From Schizophyllum amplum (lineage: Eukaryota; Basidiomycota; Agaricomycetes; Agaricales; Schizophyllaceae), in the NCBI GenBank assembly GCA_007026445.1, contig VDMD01000004.1, positions 992,001 through 1,056,000 of the forward strand: 64,000 nt of DNA. Reading direction: 5' to 3'. Position 1 is the first letter of the stretch; each line of letters starts with the position of its first letter. The notes under the pieces were generated by a model that was not told where the DNA came from, ran no database searches, and saw only the letters and a list, made by a program, of their open reading frames with translations. Shown piece after piece: positions 34,656-47,216 of this stretch. A program made the translations under genes and the position numbers.

Positions 34656-34771
34656 CGCTCGGCCTCGGCGCAGCGGCGACGGTGGAAGGATGGAAAAAGC
34701 GCTGCACGCTCGGTGGCGGTGCACACACGGGCCGTATGTGCCGGAGTTCCTCCTCATCACCCGCGCCCACC
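34656..34771. promoter_or_regulatory. Short bidirectional promoter (116 bp)
   Basis: Only 116 bases separate the ATGs at 34655 (minus) and 34772 (plus), so the two 5' UTRs probably overlap or share a core promoter. Confidence 0.5.
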
Positions 34772-36552
34772 ATGGGGCGCTTCCTCGGCCGGCTTGTCGT
34801 GTTCTTCACCGTCTGCTTGATCTCCTTCATCGCGTATACTGTGCAGATATTTGTTATATGGCCCTGGTATGGGCGTGCCCTCACCGTTGAGCTTCTCCAG
34901 CTCCTCCTTCCCTTCAAGTGCGCTTGGCTTCTGCTCGGCCTTACCGTCTTGCTGACTGCAAACACAGCGCCCTTGTGGGGATACTGTTCTATAACTACTC
35001 TAAATGCGTGCTGGTAGACCCAGGCAAGGTGCCCCGCGGCTGGGTACGCGCGACACCCCGCCACCATCGGCTCGCGCTGACTGATCGAGCGTAGGCGCCC
35101 AACACAACTGCGGACGGCTTCGAGGTCAAGAAGCTGAGCGGAAAGCCGCGCTACTGCCGCATGTGCGACGCGTACAAGCCCCCGCGCTCCCACCACTGCA
35201 GACACTGCGATAGGTGCGCCACGACGCACGACATTGCTGCGCTGTCACCTTGCTGACGCGCCACCGCTGCAGCTGTGTTCTGCGCATGGATCATCATTGT
35301 CCGTGGATCAACAACTGCGTGGGCCACTTTAATTACCCCTACTTCGTCCGCTTTCTCTTTTACGTGGATCTGGCTTGTTCGTACCATGTCATCATGCTCG
35401 TCCAGCGGTGTCGCGACACGGCGTATCGTGGCGACTGGGTGAGTCTCACCTCCTTGTATCAGGAACTCCCGCTCACTGCTCGTCAGACACGTATGGGCAG
35501 TGCTGAGCTCATCTTCGTGATTCTCAACTTCGTTACCTGTATACCAGTACTCCTCGCCGTCGGAGGATTCAGGTGAGCCGGCTCAACCTCTGGCGTCAAT
35601 ATCTAACCTCTCGTAGTATATACCATTTCTACTGCCTTATGAGCAACAGCACAACCATTGAGGGCCAGGAGAAGGACCGCGTTGCCACGCTCGTGCGTAG
35701 AGGCAAGATACAGGAAGTCAAGTTCCCCTACGTGCGTTGATTTCGCATGCCATACACATCTTCTAACCCGCACTTTTAGCACATTGGCCGCTTGAACAAC
35801 ATCAAGTCCGTGCTTGGCGATAACCCGCTTCTGTGGTGTTGGCCCCAACCTGCACCAGGCGACGGTCTCACCTTCCCCATCTCCAACGAAGCCGTGAACA
35901 ACGGTAAGTGGGTTGAGATGGTAGACTACGCCCGGCATGAGCAGCGTGTACGCGACGAAGATATCGTCAGCCCGCAAGGGCTGTCGATGCGCGAGGTTTA
36001 CGCGCGCGACAGGCGGCGGAACGCGGGGATGGAAGCCGTCTGACCGACAGTAAGTCGTCTCCCAGCGCCCGCGCCAGTCGCTCATAAGCCTGCGCAGCGT
36101 TCCTGATTCTACTGCAGCCGCTGACGCCGCCCGCAGGTGCGACCACCACATCCTGGCCGCCGGAGGACCCAAACGAGCAGCCTGAGGGCCCGTTCGCAGG
36201 ATTGCCGGCGTCGCCGTGGACGTACGAAAACGACGGCTTCAATCCGGGTCTCCGGCCAACCAACTCGCAACTCCGCCGCAGCGACTCGTCAGGCTCGCGG
36301 CGGAGGCGGGCAGCAGTGCCTCCGTACCACCCCGACTACCGAGAAGGCGACGGCGACGCGCACGCGTACTTGTCCTCGAGCGACGAGTCAGAGGTCGAGT
36401 TCATGCGGCCGGCGTTGCGGCGGGGGTCGGAGGGGTATGAGGTGCGCCCTGTGAACCGGGAGGAGATGCTGCAAAGGTACCTGGACGAGGCGCCCGACAA
36501 GTACAATCGGTATGTGCCCGAGCCGCCATCGGAGAGCGAGAGCGAGGGTTGA
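34772..36552 (+). CDS. PFA4: Palmitoyltransferase Pfa4 (DHHC), apparent one-base loss near 3' end
   Basis: ER DHHC S-acyltransferase; in yeast Pfa4 palmitoylates chitin synthase Chs3. Start [12 protein letters not shown], then the family block [17 protein letters not shown]. The Cys-rich domain is complete: [20 protein letters not shown] and [21 protein letters not shown], with catalytic DHHC at 35288-35299. Four membrane helices follow the usual pattern (two, Cys-rich loop, two). The introns are short and in phase as far as SNEAVNNG. The frame then meets TGA at 36041-36043, just before a strong GTAAGT donor. The downstream exon ([15 protein letters not shown], conserved-looking to 36552) fits only if one base is missing near 36040-36050. 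If so the acceptor is CCCGCAG at about 36130. Otherwise the protein stops at MEAV. I annotate the full span. Confidence 0.88.
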
Positions 36553-36623
36553 CGTTGATGTATTTATCGATGGGTGTAATGGACCTGGACATGCGTAGAA
36601 TATAATAGAGTAGTGATCTGCAC

Positions 36624-36629
36624 CACGTG
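36624..36629. promoter_or_regulatory. CACGTG E-box before the PfkB-like gene
   Basis: CACGTG 34 bases before the ATG at 36663, within the 110-base gap after PFA4. It may be part of a very short promoter. Confidence 0.3.
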
Positions 36630-36662
36630 CGACGACAGTGAACCCTCTTGACGGTCGCGTTC

Positions 36663-38288
36663 ATGAACAGGCCGTTCCGCCGCGACGGCGGCGACTACTT
36701 CTACAGTCCAACGCGGCCCCTGCGCGTCGTCGCCTCCGGCACGCTCTTCCTCACCTACCACCTCGCGCTCCCCGCACATCCCGCCCCCGCCGCCGCCGTA
36801 CGCGCGCACGCCGTCCGCAAGTCGCGCGGCGGCTCCGCCTGCTGCGTGCTCGCCGTCGCCGCGCAGCTCCCCGGCGTCGACGCCCAGCTCGTCGCGCCGC
36901 TCTCGGGCAACGAAGAGGGCCGCGCGATCGCGCGCGACCTCGAGCGCGAGCGCGTGAGCACGCGCTTCTGCAGGATCTGGAAGACCGCGGGCGTCCCCAC
37001 CGCCTGGGTCTTGCATGCTGGTGCGCCCCCCTTCATTCCCCTCACGCTCACTCGCACGAAACCTGACGCCTGACTGAGCGCCGCAGCGGACACGGACACA
37101 CACAGTGTGATCAACCACAATCCGCTCCCGGAGATCTCGCATGAGGACTTTGTGTCGCTGCTGGGGCCGATCCTGGCGCCCGAGAACTACAACTTTCCCA
37201 CACCGTCACCGTCTGCGTCGCCGACGTTCGTGACGCACGCGGCGCCTGCTGCGCCTCCGCCCCCGTCGCCGCGCCCGAGTGCGTCAGGCTCGCGCGGGGC
37301 GCCGTTGACGAACCCGAACAGTCCTGCCCCATTTGACTGGATACACTTCGAGGGACGGTCCGTGAAGACGACGCTGAGTAACATGACGGGCCTGGACGGC
37401 CTCGCGCGTGAGCGCAAGTGGCGCAACCACTGCGTCTTCAGCATCGATGTCGGGCAGAGGGGACGGCAGGGCGTGGAGGCGGTATGTGGCCTTTCCTTGC
37501 GCGCGCAGTGACCTGCAGCTAACGCGATCGCAGCTGATCCCGCACGCAGATGTGATTTTTTTGTCGAAGAACTATGCACGAGCAGCTTCGGCGCAGTACG
37601 CGTCTACGCCGCGGGCGTTCTTGCTCTCGCTGTCGTCTATCGCGCCGCCTCATGCGCTTCTGGTGGCGCATTGGGGCATGGAGGGCGCGGCGGCGCTGTC
37701 AATGCCCACGCGCGAGTACTTTCAGAGCTCGGGCTGGGTCGAGGAGGGACGACAAGCCGGTGCACGTCGACCGGACAGCCTGGCTACTGAGGACGCTTTG
37801 CTAGACATTCAATCCGTACGCAGTGCGAGCGACTTTTGGGCGGATGCGCGTAGCCAGCATACGTACTCGGCCTCTGTGTCGGACCGCACAAGGACGCCCT
37901 CGTCCTCGCGTCAACGGCAAAGGGACGAGAGCGATGCGGACTCGCAGGGCACGGAGATGCCTGGGGAGGAAAGTGAGGACATCATCGACGAGGCAGGCGC
38001 GCACGACGCGTTCATTGCTGGGATGATCTACGCGCTGACACGGCGGTTGATGCCTGGTGCGCCGTATGCGCCAGCAGCTGGAGGCATGTCTGCCCAGCAG
38101 GCGGCAGAATCTGAGCGGGGACGATGGCGACTGGACGAATGCCTCAGGTGCGAGTGTTGGGTGTTTGTTCGTGGTCGTCTCTGACGCTTGTTAGATTCGC
38201 GGCCGAGCTATCTGGGCGCAAGTCACGGCGACACGACTGGGACGGATTGGGGGAGGAGATGTCGCGGTCGGGATGGTTCGACGGATGA
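36663..38288 (+). CDS. PfkB/ketohexokinase-like sugar kinase
   Basis: PfkB (ribokinase) fold protein. Start at 36663 (MNRPFRRDGG); the in-frame TTG just upstream is not used. Family signs: GTLFLTYHLALP, GGSACCVLA, VSTRFCRIWKTAGVPTAW, DWIHFEGRSVKTT and VEALIPHADVIFLSKNYA. Three introns (after VLHA, after VEA, after CLR) join in phase. The catalytic motif, normally DTxGAGD, reads EAGAHDAFIAGM at about 37990-38020. It keeps the base Asp but lacks the middle Gly of the anion hole. A Ser-rich, Arg-rich insertion precedes it. It may be a low-activity or regulatory homologue. Substrate unknown; ketohexokinase is the nearest described type. Confidence 0.75.
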
Positions 38289-38716
38289 TCTAGTGCATTT
38301 ATACCTGGCTACATATGTATACCACAGACTACGGTAGATAATGGGAGGAGCATGATGACAGTTGGACGCATGCGGCCGGACATGGTCGTGGGAGACCGGG
38401 AAGAGACGGTGCCGGACGCGTCGGATTCTCTCTTGGTTGCGTTTGAGTTTGTTGGCGGGAATGCCAGCAGCGGGGTTTCTGTGGCGGCAGGCGCTGACAA
38501 GACAGTCAGGTATTCAGAAAAACGTGCGTGCTGAGCTGAGCGTGGTGATGACCGCGGCGGTGACCTGGCAGCCACGCCACGCAGATCCAGTTCGCACTCG
38601 CGCCGGCTCTGCGGCGGACCGCTGGCGCTCCGATGCCGTCTGGTACAAATACGACCGCACAGCGCAGATTATCGCTTCAGCTTCGCCTCCTCTCTTCTTC
38701 CTCGCCTTCTTCCACC
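38289..38716. other. Spacer between the PfkB-like gene and IPP1
   Basis: 428 bases holding the 3' UTR of the kinase gene and the IPP1 promoter. A pyrimidine-rich block (38680-38716) runs up to the IPP1 ATG. No gene seen. Confidence 0.4.
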
Positions 38717-39896
38717 ATGTCGCGTACGTTCGAACCGCCCCCGACTCCGCCCGATCCTCACACACAGCGCCCACAGAGTACGGCACCCGCATCATCGGCT
38801 CTCCGGGCACCCTCGAGCACCGCACCTTCCTCGAGCAGAACGGCAATGTCATCTCGCCCTTCCACGACGTTCCCCTCTTCGCCGACCAGAACAACGGCAT
38901 CTTCAACATGATCGTCGAGGTCCCGCGCTGGACGAACGCGAAGATGGAGACTTGCAAGGAGGAGCCCTTCAACCCGATCAAGCAGGACATCAAGAAGGGC
39001 CGCTTGCGTTACGTCCGCAACTGCTTCCCCCACCACGGGTACATCTGGAACTACGGCATGTTCCCCCAGGTGCGTTGCCCGACGAGAACCTTGACATGTG
39101 CTGATCGCCCATCGTATACAGACCTGGGAGGACCCCGCCGCTCTGCACCCCGAGACGAAGGCCAAGGGCGACAACGATCCCCTTGATGTCTGCGAGATCG
39201 GCGAGCAGGTCCGCACCACGCGCTTTTACTTGCGCTTTCTCGCTCATCGCCCCGCAGGTTGGCTACGTCGGCCAGGTCAAGCAGGTCAAAGTTCTCGGCA
39301 TCATGGCCCTGATCGACGAGGGTGAGACCGACTGGAAGGTACGCGGTATTCGAATTCCCGCACAAATGCCTCCCTAACGCGTCCGCCAGGTCATCGTTGT
39401 TGACGTCAACGACCCCCTCGCGTCCAAGCTCAACGACATCGAGGACGTCGAGCGCCACCAACCCGGCCTCATCCGCGCGACCAACGAGTGGTTCCGCATC
39501 TACAAGATCCCCGACGGCAAGGGCGAGAACACCTTCGCGTTCTCTGGCGAGGCCAAGAACAAGAAGTACGCCACCGAGATCATCCACGAGTGCCATGAGG
39601 CGTGGAAGCGCCTCATCACTGGCGAGGCGGCCACGAAGGACATTGCGATGTGAGTAACAAACTCGTAGTGGATTTCCACTGTCTGACTGTCTGTTAGCAA
39701 AAACATCACCATCAGCAACTCGCCGGGCTTCCTCTCGCGCGACGACTCCGAGTACGTCTCGCTCCCCACTGACTCGCGCAAGCCGCCCGCGCCCATTGAC
39801 CCGAGCGGTATGTCCTCTTCGCTTATGGGGTGGTGCTCCTATCTGATTTTTGCTTCAGTGTCCAAGTGGTTCTACATCTCGTCCGCTCAGGTCTAG
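38717..39896 (+). CDS. IPP1: Inorganic pyrophosphatase
   Basis: Cytosolic Mg-dependent family I pyrophosphatase that hydrolyses PPi from biosynthesis. The first coding exon is only 7 bases (ATGTCGC, 38717-38723). The next exon starts at 38777 after a GTACGT-CACAG intron and continues [16 protein letters not shown]. Signature DNDPLDV is at about 39170-39190. Other blocks: [49 protein letters not shown] and [13 protein letters not shown]. Remaining introns are 50-60 bases, and the end is [11 protein letters not shown]. Length is close to the yeast enzyme. It is intact. Confidence 0.95.
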
Positions 39897-40094
39897 AGTC
39901 GTGTAGCCACACATGTCGTTTTAAATGTATAAATAAGGGCTTTGTGCTAGAGTTCTGGATGCGAGGCCACTAGAACACAACAGACATGAAAGCGAGCATT
40001 ATTTTTTGCGTCTCTAATCTACAGTATCGAACAGCAAACATGTCGAAAGCAAGATACCAGCACAGCACACTACAATCTTTGCCAGCGTGGCCGG

Positions 40095-43000
40095 CTAGCC
40101 CCTTCGCTTGTCCATCGTCAGATCAGGCTGCGCTGGCGGATAACGACAGAATTTGTCGGTGATGGATGTCACAGTCCAGATACCTGCACATCGAAATCGT
40201 CAGCAATCCATAGCAACACACCACCAACATCGCGCCACGTACCCTCCTGGTTCGACAAGATCTCATACTCGTGCGCCATCACCCGCGGCACTGTGTGCGT
40301 CTCCAGCACCCGCCCGGGCTTCCCCCCGCGCCCCAACTCCGCGCGCTGGTACGTGAATGTGAAGGGCGGCTCGCCGATGAGCGTGAACACGATCCGCGCC
40401 TGCTCGCCCTCGCGGATGTCGTCGTAGTACGCGCCGCCGTGGCCGACCTGCGCAGAGGGCAGCGCGTGCACGCGGTACCGCAGGTCCGTCACCGCCGCCT
40501 TGCACTTTTGCTGCTGGTGCGCGATGCCGGTGACGGCGAACTCGCCTGCGGCCTGCTGCGCGAGCGCGAAGGGCGAGGTCTTGGCCACTTGCGTGTGCGA
40601 GCGGCTGTTGATGCGGTAGCTGCAGAGGTAGTGGGATTAGCGTTGGAGGGAGACTTGGGAGAGAAGAGAAGGACGCACTCGATGTTCCACGGCGGAATGC
40701 CCTCGAGTTGGAATTGCGTGATGTCCCCAACGCACAGGTCCTCGCGCTTCTCGAACGGCACGATGGCCGCCGTCTCCGCAACGTCAATGTCAAGGAAGGT
40801 CTGCAGAGGGTCAAGCGCGATGTGCGCGCATCCGCCCGCGTCAGAGACGGACGTGATCGTCACCCGGTGCGTTCCAACCGACTCGAAGTGGTAGTCCGGC
40901 AGACTCAGCTTCCACGTGCGTTCGTGCACCGTCATCTCGACCGTCGCCCGCTCGACGGTGCCCAGCTTGCCGACTTCCAGTGACAGGGTGAACGGGGGCG
41001 TGCCCTCGAGCAAGACGAGGCCATCGTCCGAGGCGATGTTTTGCGCCGTCAGCGCGTCGTTGACGCAGTACGACATGCGTGCGGTCTGCGACTTGAAGCG
41101 GGCGGTCGGACGAGCGAGAACGTCTTGCTCGATGAGCAGGCGCTCGCGCTGCGGGATGGTCGCGTTCTTGTGCTTTGCTAGCGGGTAGTGCACGTCGCCA
41201 ATCTGCTTGACCTCGTATAACATCCTACCAGGTAGGTCGGTGCGCAACTGGAAGCGCGTCCGTGTTTGGATGCTGTTGTACGTCGGCTGGTCGATCAGCT
41301 CAGACCGGCCGTAGTAGCTGTTAGCCTTGGCGACATTGTACATGATTTGGAAGGGCGGGCGTCCTAGGTATACGTATCAGTACGATGCAAAATACGTAGT
41401 GAAGCGCAACGCACCTGACAGGTCAAGGTCGACGGAGTCATCGTCTCCCGCACATACTGAACGCAGGATATGCGAAGAGTTGAAAGGTTCATATGTGGCC
41501 ACGGTGTTCTCTGACAGCTTGGCAGACGGGCGCGGTATCCACTCCACCTTGTACGTCGACGAGTCGGCGACGACGGAACCAGGGCACATTACATCAGTGA
41601 CCTGGGTATTGTGATCAGCTCTCAACTTGCGAAGGGTAAAAAGGATGGCATACACTCATGAGTTCGTAAGTGCCTTTGTTGACCACTTCCAACTCATCGT
41701 TCGGCGTAGCAAGACGCGCCGTCAGCACAGAGTTGGGAGCCTCCATGCGCCGGTATTTCACGGTCCACGGCTGCGTAGATCGTGAGTAACATGTAGCGTC
41801 GTCGTACGAAGTAGACTGACCCCATCACCGGTCAAGCGCAGAGGCAGGCGCGTGTTCTGGCGCTCCAGAACGGTGATCTCGCGTTGACTAGGGGAGCCAT
41901 AGAATTTGACGGTAGGCTGCAGAAAAGTTAGCGAGGTTACCGTGCTCGGCGCTGTTTGTCACAAACCTTCACTCTTCGCACGTCGACAGAGATGCCCGGG
42001 TTTTGCAACATGCGTTTACAACCTGATCTGTCCTGTACACTGACTGTACGAATATAAGACGTTGTCCAATGCAGCGAACTGCTGGACTCTTACCGAGGTC
42101 GATCTCGAGATGTCCACCAGACTTATCGACTTCGTCGGGTATCGGGATCTGTAGACTCTTTGGCGAGGTGTCGATGCCATTGTAGGTGCGTATCATGCTG
42201 CCTCTAGGGCTGATGATCTGGAGCTCAAGGTCCCAAGGTGCTGTTCCCTGCATATGAGCGTCAGCGGCTGTCTTCCAACATGGAAGGCATGCCATACCCT
42301 GAGGTGCACGTCCACGTCTATAGTCCGGCTGTCGCAGATGCTCATCTTTTGCTTGCGCCTACCTCCACCAGCAAACTCGGCGGCAGCAACGGGGTGAATA
42401 GTCTGGTCGATGCTGCGCGCCTTGACCTCCTCCTTCCTGTAATTCGCGTCGCTGACATGCGTCACACTGAAGGTGTAGTCACCCTCCTCAGGCGGCCGGA
42501 TGATGATCTCCTCCCGGGAAGACTGGAATGTCTTCGACGCGGTGACAGGTGCATTTTTGCCTTTCTGCGTCTGGTAGAACACCTGGAAGGGAGGGGTACC
42601 GTGTAGCAGCAATGCTGCGCGAACGCCAGTGTCTCCGGAGCTGCATAGCACGATCAGCATCTTGCGGCCATTGTCAAATCATGCATGCATACCACTCATG
42701 AATCTTCTCCCACTCGACGTCGGCAGACGGCTTGGGCAATTCGAACACCGTGCAGACGTCCGGAGCAAGAACATCACCTTCGCAGTACTACAGTACACTC
42801 AGTCAAAGCCTTGTACGAATTGTTCCACGCACCTTGCCATGAACACCCACGATAGTGTACTCTCCTGGATGCTTCGCAATGACAGACAGATGCTTGCTCG
42901 CCTCGCTGGTTTCCCATGTCTTCGTATACGCGCTCACACGCCTGGGTCCATCCGTTGGCGGGTTATACTTCACAGTGACCTTGTAAGGGGCGTCCATTGC

Positions 43001-44599
43001 GTCCGCCTCGCTGGCAACAACGGAGAGGTCCGTCTCCGCACCGATGAGAACCGGTGTAGGCCTCCCCGGTCCACAGCCCTTGAACGACATCGCAGGTCTG
43101 CGCAATACGGTCACGGACGACGATGTCCTCAAGGGAGAGCCCTGCCCGAGGCGCACATAATTCCCGACGGCGTCCGTCACCTCTTCAAGCACGTACGTAT
43201 GTGTGCCGGTGGTCTCCAGCGTAGCTGCTAGCGGCACCTTGATGGACTGCGGTGCCGCGATTCGTTGGATGAACTTCCGCTCGGCGACGGCTAGAGAGCT
43301 TTGTGCGCCCTGCTGGGATGAGGGCACGCTGCCACTGTCGGCGCCTTCGACGCCCTCGACCATGAACAGTTCGCGGCGCCCGTTGACAATTTTTGAATAC
43401 CGCATGCTGAGTGGTGGAACGCCAGATATGTCGATTTCCATCTGCATTTCCAGGTCTTGAGCGGCGCATTGGACGTCCTGATCTTTGGGCAAGGGATGGA
43501 ACTCGGCACGTGGGCAAGGCGCGACTGTCACTTCACCGGCGAATACCTTGGCCGCAGTACCGGACGTGTCCATGAGCCTCTCGATGCGTAGAGTGCCCGG
43601 CTTGCTCAGCTTGATGTGAACGAATGACTGTGTTCTTTGGAGACCTGAGCTCGAAGCGCCGGCATCATGGTCTTCGTCGTCGTCGTATTCGTCGTAATCG
43701 TCGTCGTTCTTGTCATTCTTCGTCACCCGCGTCAGTTGCAATATTTCCTCGCGTGCGCTTTCGATTGCACGGATATCACGGGCGCTCATGTCGTGGTAGG
43801 TCGGCTTGGCATTGTCCGTACGTCCAAGGGGAGTCAGAGAGTATCGTAAGGATGCAGTGTTCGTGTTGTTGAGGAGAACCGGAATCAAGACGTAGTTGTC
43901 TGGTGGTGACAGGCAGAAGGCTTGCGCATCGGGATTTAAGCGCGCAGTCGAGATGGGAGACATCCGAACGGTGTGTTCTGCATGCTGTTTAGTGCATGAT
44001 AAAGGTTGTGCGGGATGTGTACGTACGACCCATGAGATGTTCGTCCTGAAGTCCAAGCACGGACGAGCCAATCAAGCCAAAGGTCACTGGTGAAAGGTAG
44101 TCAAGGAATCCATACGCCTCAACTGTCGCAGGGATATCTGAAGACAGTCAGTACGTTGTAGGATCTCATATGTGTTGTTATGCACCTGCAGGCATTCCCG
44201 ACCCGTGTTCCCCTGACCATCCAAGGTGGAGGCTCAGACCGCCGAACATAGCACCGTCAAGGAACCATAGTAGGAGTACCTGCAGCGCGACGATCGCCTT
44301 CTTGTAGTTCAGTCGTGGTATTCGCAACCATGACAAGGTCGCGAAGAATGCCAAGTCCGCAAGTAGCCATTTTCTGCAGAGCGCGTCCCCTGAAGCTGCT
44401 CCGACCAGGGAACGGAGGAAATCAAAGACCTTGATTGCCTGAGGGTTGCATATCAGCCCAGTCCAAAGGGCATGAGCATGCCACGCACCTGACAAAGACA
44501 TCCTATACTAATTGCCCATAGTCTCTGTGTTGGTACGTCGAGGTACTTCTCGGGAATGCGTGTATTCGACGGTGCTGCCGTTGGCTTTGCAGAGACCAT
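40095..44599 (-). CDS. POM152: Transmembrane nucleoporin POM152-like
   Basis: Membrane-ring component of the nuclear pore. Start at 44599 (MVSAKPTAAPSNTRIPEKYLDVP), then AIKVFDFLRSL and two membrane helices (KWLLADLAFFATLSWLRIP, IVALQVLLLWFLDGAMF). After about 4000 the protein is a long luminal chain of repeated Ig-like units. Each unit carries a GxPPF-type strand (GTPPFQVFY, RPPFQIMY, GTPPFTLSLEV, GIPPWNIEY, GEPPFTFTYQ) and often an FxVTHVSD-like strand. Twelve or so introns of 50-70 bases join in frame. The C-terminus EGIWTVTSITDKFCRYPPAQ is typical, and the stop is at 40095. The acidic run near 43680 (YDEYDDDEDHD) is an unusual surface insertion. No break seen. Confidence 0.9.
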
Positions 44600-45080
44600 G
44601 ACTGGTGCTGCCAGTCACAGAGTAGGTAGTCTATGAGTCAGTTCAGCGTCGTTCTGGTCGTTGTCGGTTGCTTGTGGGGTGCCGCAAAATGAGGATGAAA
44701 GGTTCGTGAACGAAGAAGGCAACAAACGCTGAGAACAAAGACTTTCCCAAATTCGGTCACACGTGATCGCGCGCACTTCCCCCAGTCACATGCAAGTTGT
44801 GGGCGTTTGTAACAGTATGTTGATGATGTTCATTCACCTAAGTTTGCTTCCTTGCCTCCGGAGAAAATGCTGGATAGGTAAGGCGAGAGGATGCATAACA
44901 TATTTCCTGATCATCGACAGAATTGCATGAAGGCCTACAGTATTGGTAGAGTGCGGAGCGATACACAGTGTCCCGATAGCAGTACAAAAACGAAAACAAC
45001 AGCCCGTAACGATAAATACGTCCGAATATGACGACAACAATGTTTGTGCAGGCGGGCGACACGACAATGTGGTTCGTACG
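44600..45080. promoter_or_regulatory. POM152 promoter / WD-gene 3' region with an E-box
   Basis: 481 bases between two minus-strand genes. It includes CACGTG at 44760-44765, about 160 bases upstream of the POM152 start. The part near 44850-45080 is the probable 3' UTR of the WD-protein gene. Confidence 0.4.
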
Positions 45081-47216
45081 CTATGTAAACTGGCCATTGC
45101 CCCACCAGCGCTTCTCCGCACCCCTCACGGACCACTCGCCGACCCCATGCATAGTGGCGACGTAAAAGCGTTTACCAGTAGGGTCGAAGCATAGGCCGGT
45201 GATGTCTACGTTATCCTCGTCATCCGCGACGTCTTCGCCCATAAGCGTCAAGTCCGAATGATCGTCCATGGGCGTCCAATCCATGTGTTCGTCGTATGTG
45301 TGGTTTTCGTCGCCGTACGCCACAGGTGCATATACAACATGCGACCGGTCGTGATACATTTCGCGTACCTCGTAAGCGCCGCTTGCCTCTTCGTGGTCCT
45401 CGTGTTCGTCTCGGTCCTCTTCATCCTCTTCGCCCGACGCACAGTCCTCGTCATCTACCTGCATGTGATGGTCGAAGTCGTCTGCTGGGCCTTGTAGACC
45501 GTATGTCCGCAGGAAGGTGCGCACAGGAGTATCAACCTCGCTATCCCCTAGACGAGGTATGATGACCATGTCGTCCAGATTATGTTCTTCTCGCGCGCGA
45601 AGCGCTTGTCGAATGCTGCGAAGTGTTGCGCGCGGAGAATGAGAGGACTGTGGTGGCGGAGAGAAGGGGACGGAGCTATCCGGAGACAGCGGTACACGGA
45701 AGCCATCCTGCAGCGCTTGTCGGACTCTGGGTACCGGCGTTGAGCGTACATTTGGCCGGCGAGTTCGCGTAACGAACGAGGGTGCAGGTGGACTAGGATA
45801 CGGTGATGAGGTGAAGGAAAGACGGTGAGGGCCCGGCGATGTCTGGGACGGAGACGGACGAGATGAGTGGTGAGAGTACGACGCTGTTTGCAGATGTGGA
45901 TCTTCCAGGGTGCTTCGACGTGAATATAGATCCATTCGTGCCTTGGGAGAGGCAAGAGACAGGTAGGATGGAACCTTGATAACTTCTTCAGTCTCAAACG
46001 TTCGTGCGTCGACGACGTGCACCAGGTCCCGATGCTTAACGAAATATACTCAGCGAGAAACCCAGCTTTGTTAGAAACATACGCACCTCGGTGAAAGCCA
46101 TAACTTCGTTCCCACCACCACCAAATTTGACGCAGCGTGCGCTCCATCCAGGGGCCTTCGACCGGTCGTAGGTCCATTCCAGCGGATCATCTGACAGACG
46201 TTCACTGTGTTCGCTTCTTGAGATGCCTTTTGGAACCCGTGTCTTATCGGTATGGAAGACCTTGAGGGGGCGAGTACTGCGAACATCCCAGACGGCTACG
46301 ACGCCCTCCTGTGACGCAACGACGAACTTAGAGCCGTCCACCGAGAATGCGCTTGAGAATGACGCTGCCAATGCGTTGGGTCGATATTTGGCAGGGAGGT
46401 CGACTGCCGGTGGTATGCTGAGCGTAGAGATTGGGGAGAATGTGACGCGCGACCCGCCGGACATTCGATGTAGATTGACCTCATTTGAGTCACCAATGGT
46501 GAGGAGTGTCCGACCGTCGGGAGATATAGAGGCTGCCTAAAGGTGAGACAGCGAGAAGGCGCTGCAGGGACGAGAACGTACAGTGATTGACGAAGTACGG
46601 GAGATGCAATTGTCCGCAAGACTGAATGGGACTGCCGCTTGACACCCGCACAGCGACGTCGTATAGCTTGACGGTCTGGTTGTTGTTGCTGATAACAATC
46701 CGCGGTTCCGCGGAGCTTTCAGGGGATCCGGTCAGGTTGAGGGTCGTGAGGAGGACAGAGTTGTTGATAGAGCATCCGAGGTTCGCTTCAAAGCGTGACG
46801 TTTCGTGGCCAGCTGTGTGCACGGAGAGGTGCAGTTCAGACTTCTGGCCACCCGCAGCGAAGAGGGTTGCATCGGTGTCCGGCAGCCGCAGGGACGACAG
46901 GCAGTTAGCACGGAAGCTGAGGCTGGTGATGTTGCGCGGCGGCTGGGAATCGATGAGCGCGCGGCAGGACAGGCGGGTAGGTAACGCACCAGATCCGGTC
47001 GCGCAAGGTTGTGCTCTACTATGACGCGGTTTGCGAGGTAGTTGACGACTCCCTGCTCAGAGGGACAGCAGACAATGTCGCGCAGCTGCCTGTGGCGGCG
47101 TCAGCGAAGCGAAGCGGGTGGTACAGGGGCGCAACGTACACATGACCGACGTGGAGGTAGTTGATGGCGGAGGCCGTGGGTGCTGGAGAGTCGAGCAGCG
47201 GCAGCGCTCGCGCCAT
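45081..47216 (-). CDS. WD40-like protein with DUF2415-type region
   Basis: Start at 47216 (MARALPLLDSPAPTAS). Intron 1 takes a GTACGT donor so that VGHV joins QLRDIVCCPSEQGVVNYLANR. Beta-propeller-like strands follow: ATLFAAGGQKSELHL, RIVISNNNQTVKLYDV, SISPDGRTLLTIGDSNEV, FVVASQEGVVAVWDVRS and GNEVMAFTEHRDLVHVVDAR. The last is the DUF2415-like segment. Then comes a 250-residue Ser/Pro-rich and acidic insertion, and a final blade DITGLCFDPTGKRFYVAT before the stop at 45081. It is probably a scaffold; function unknown. Introns are about 50 bases and in phase. Confidence 0.8.
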
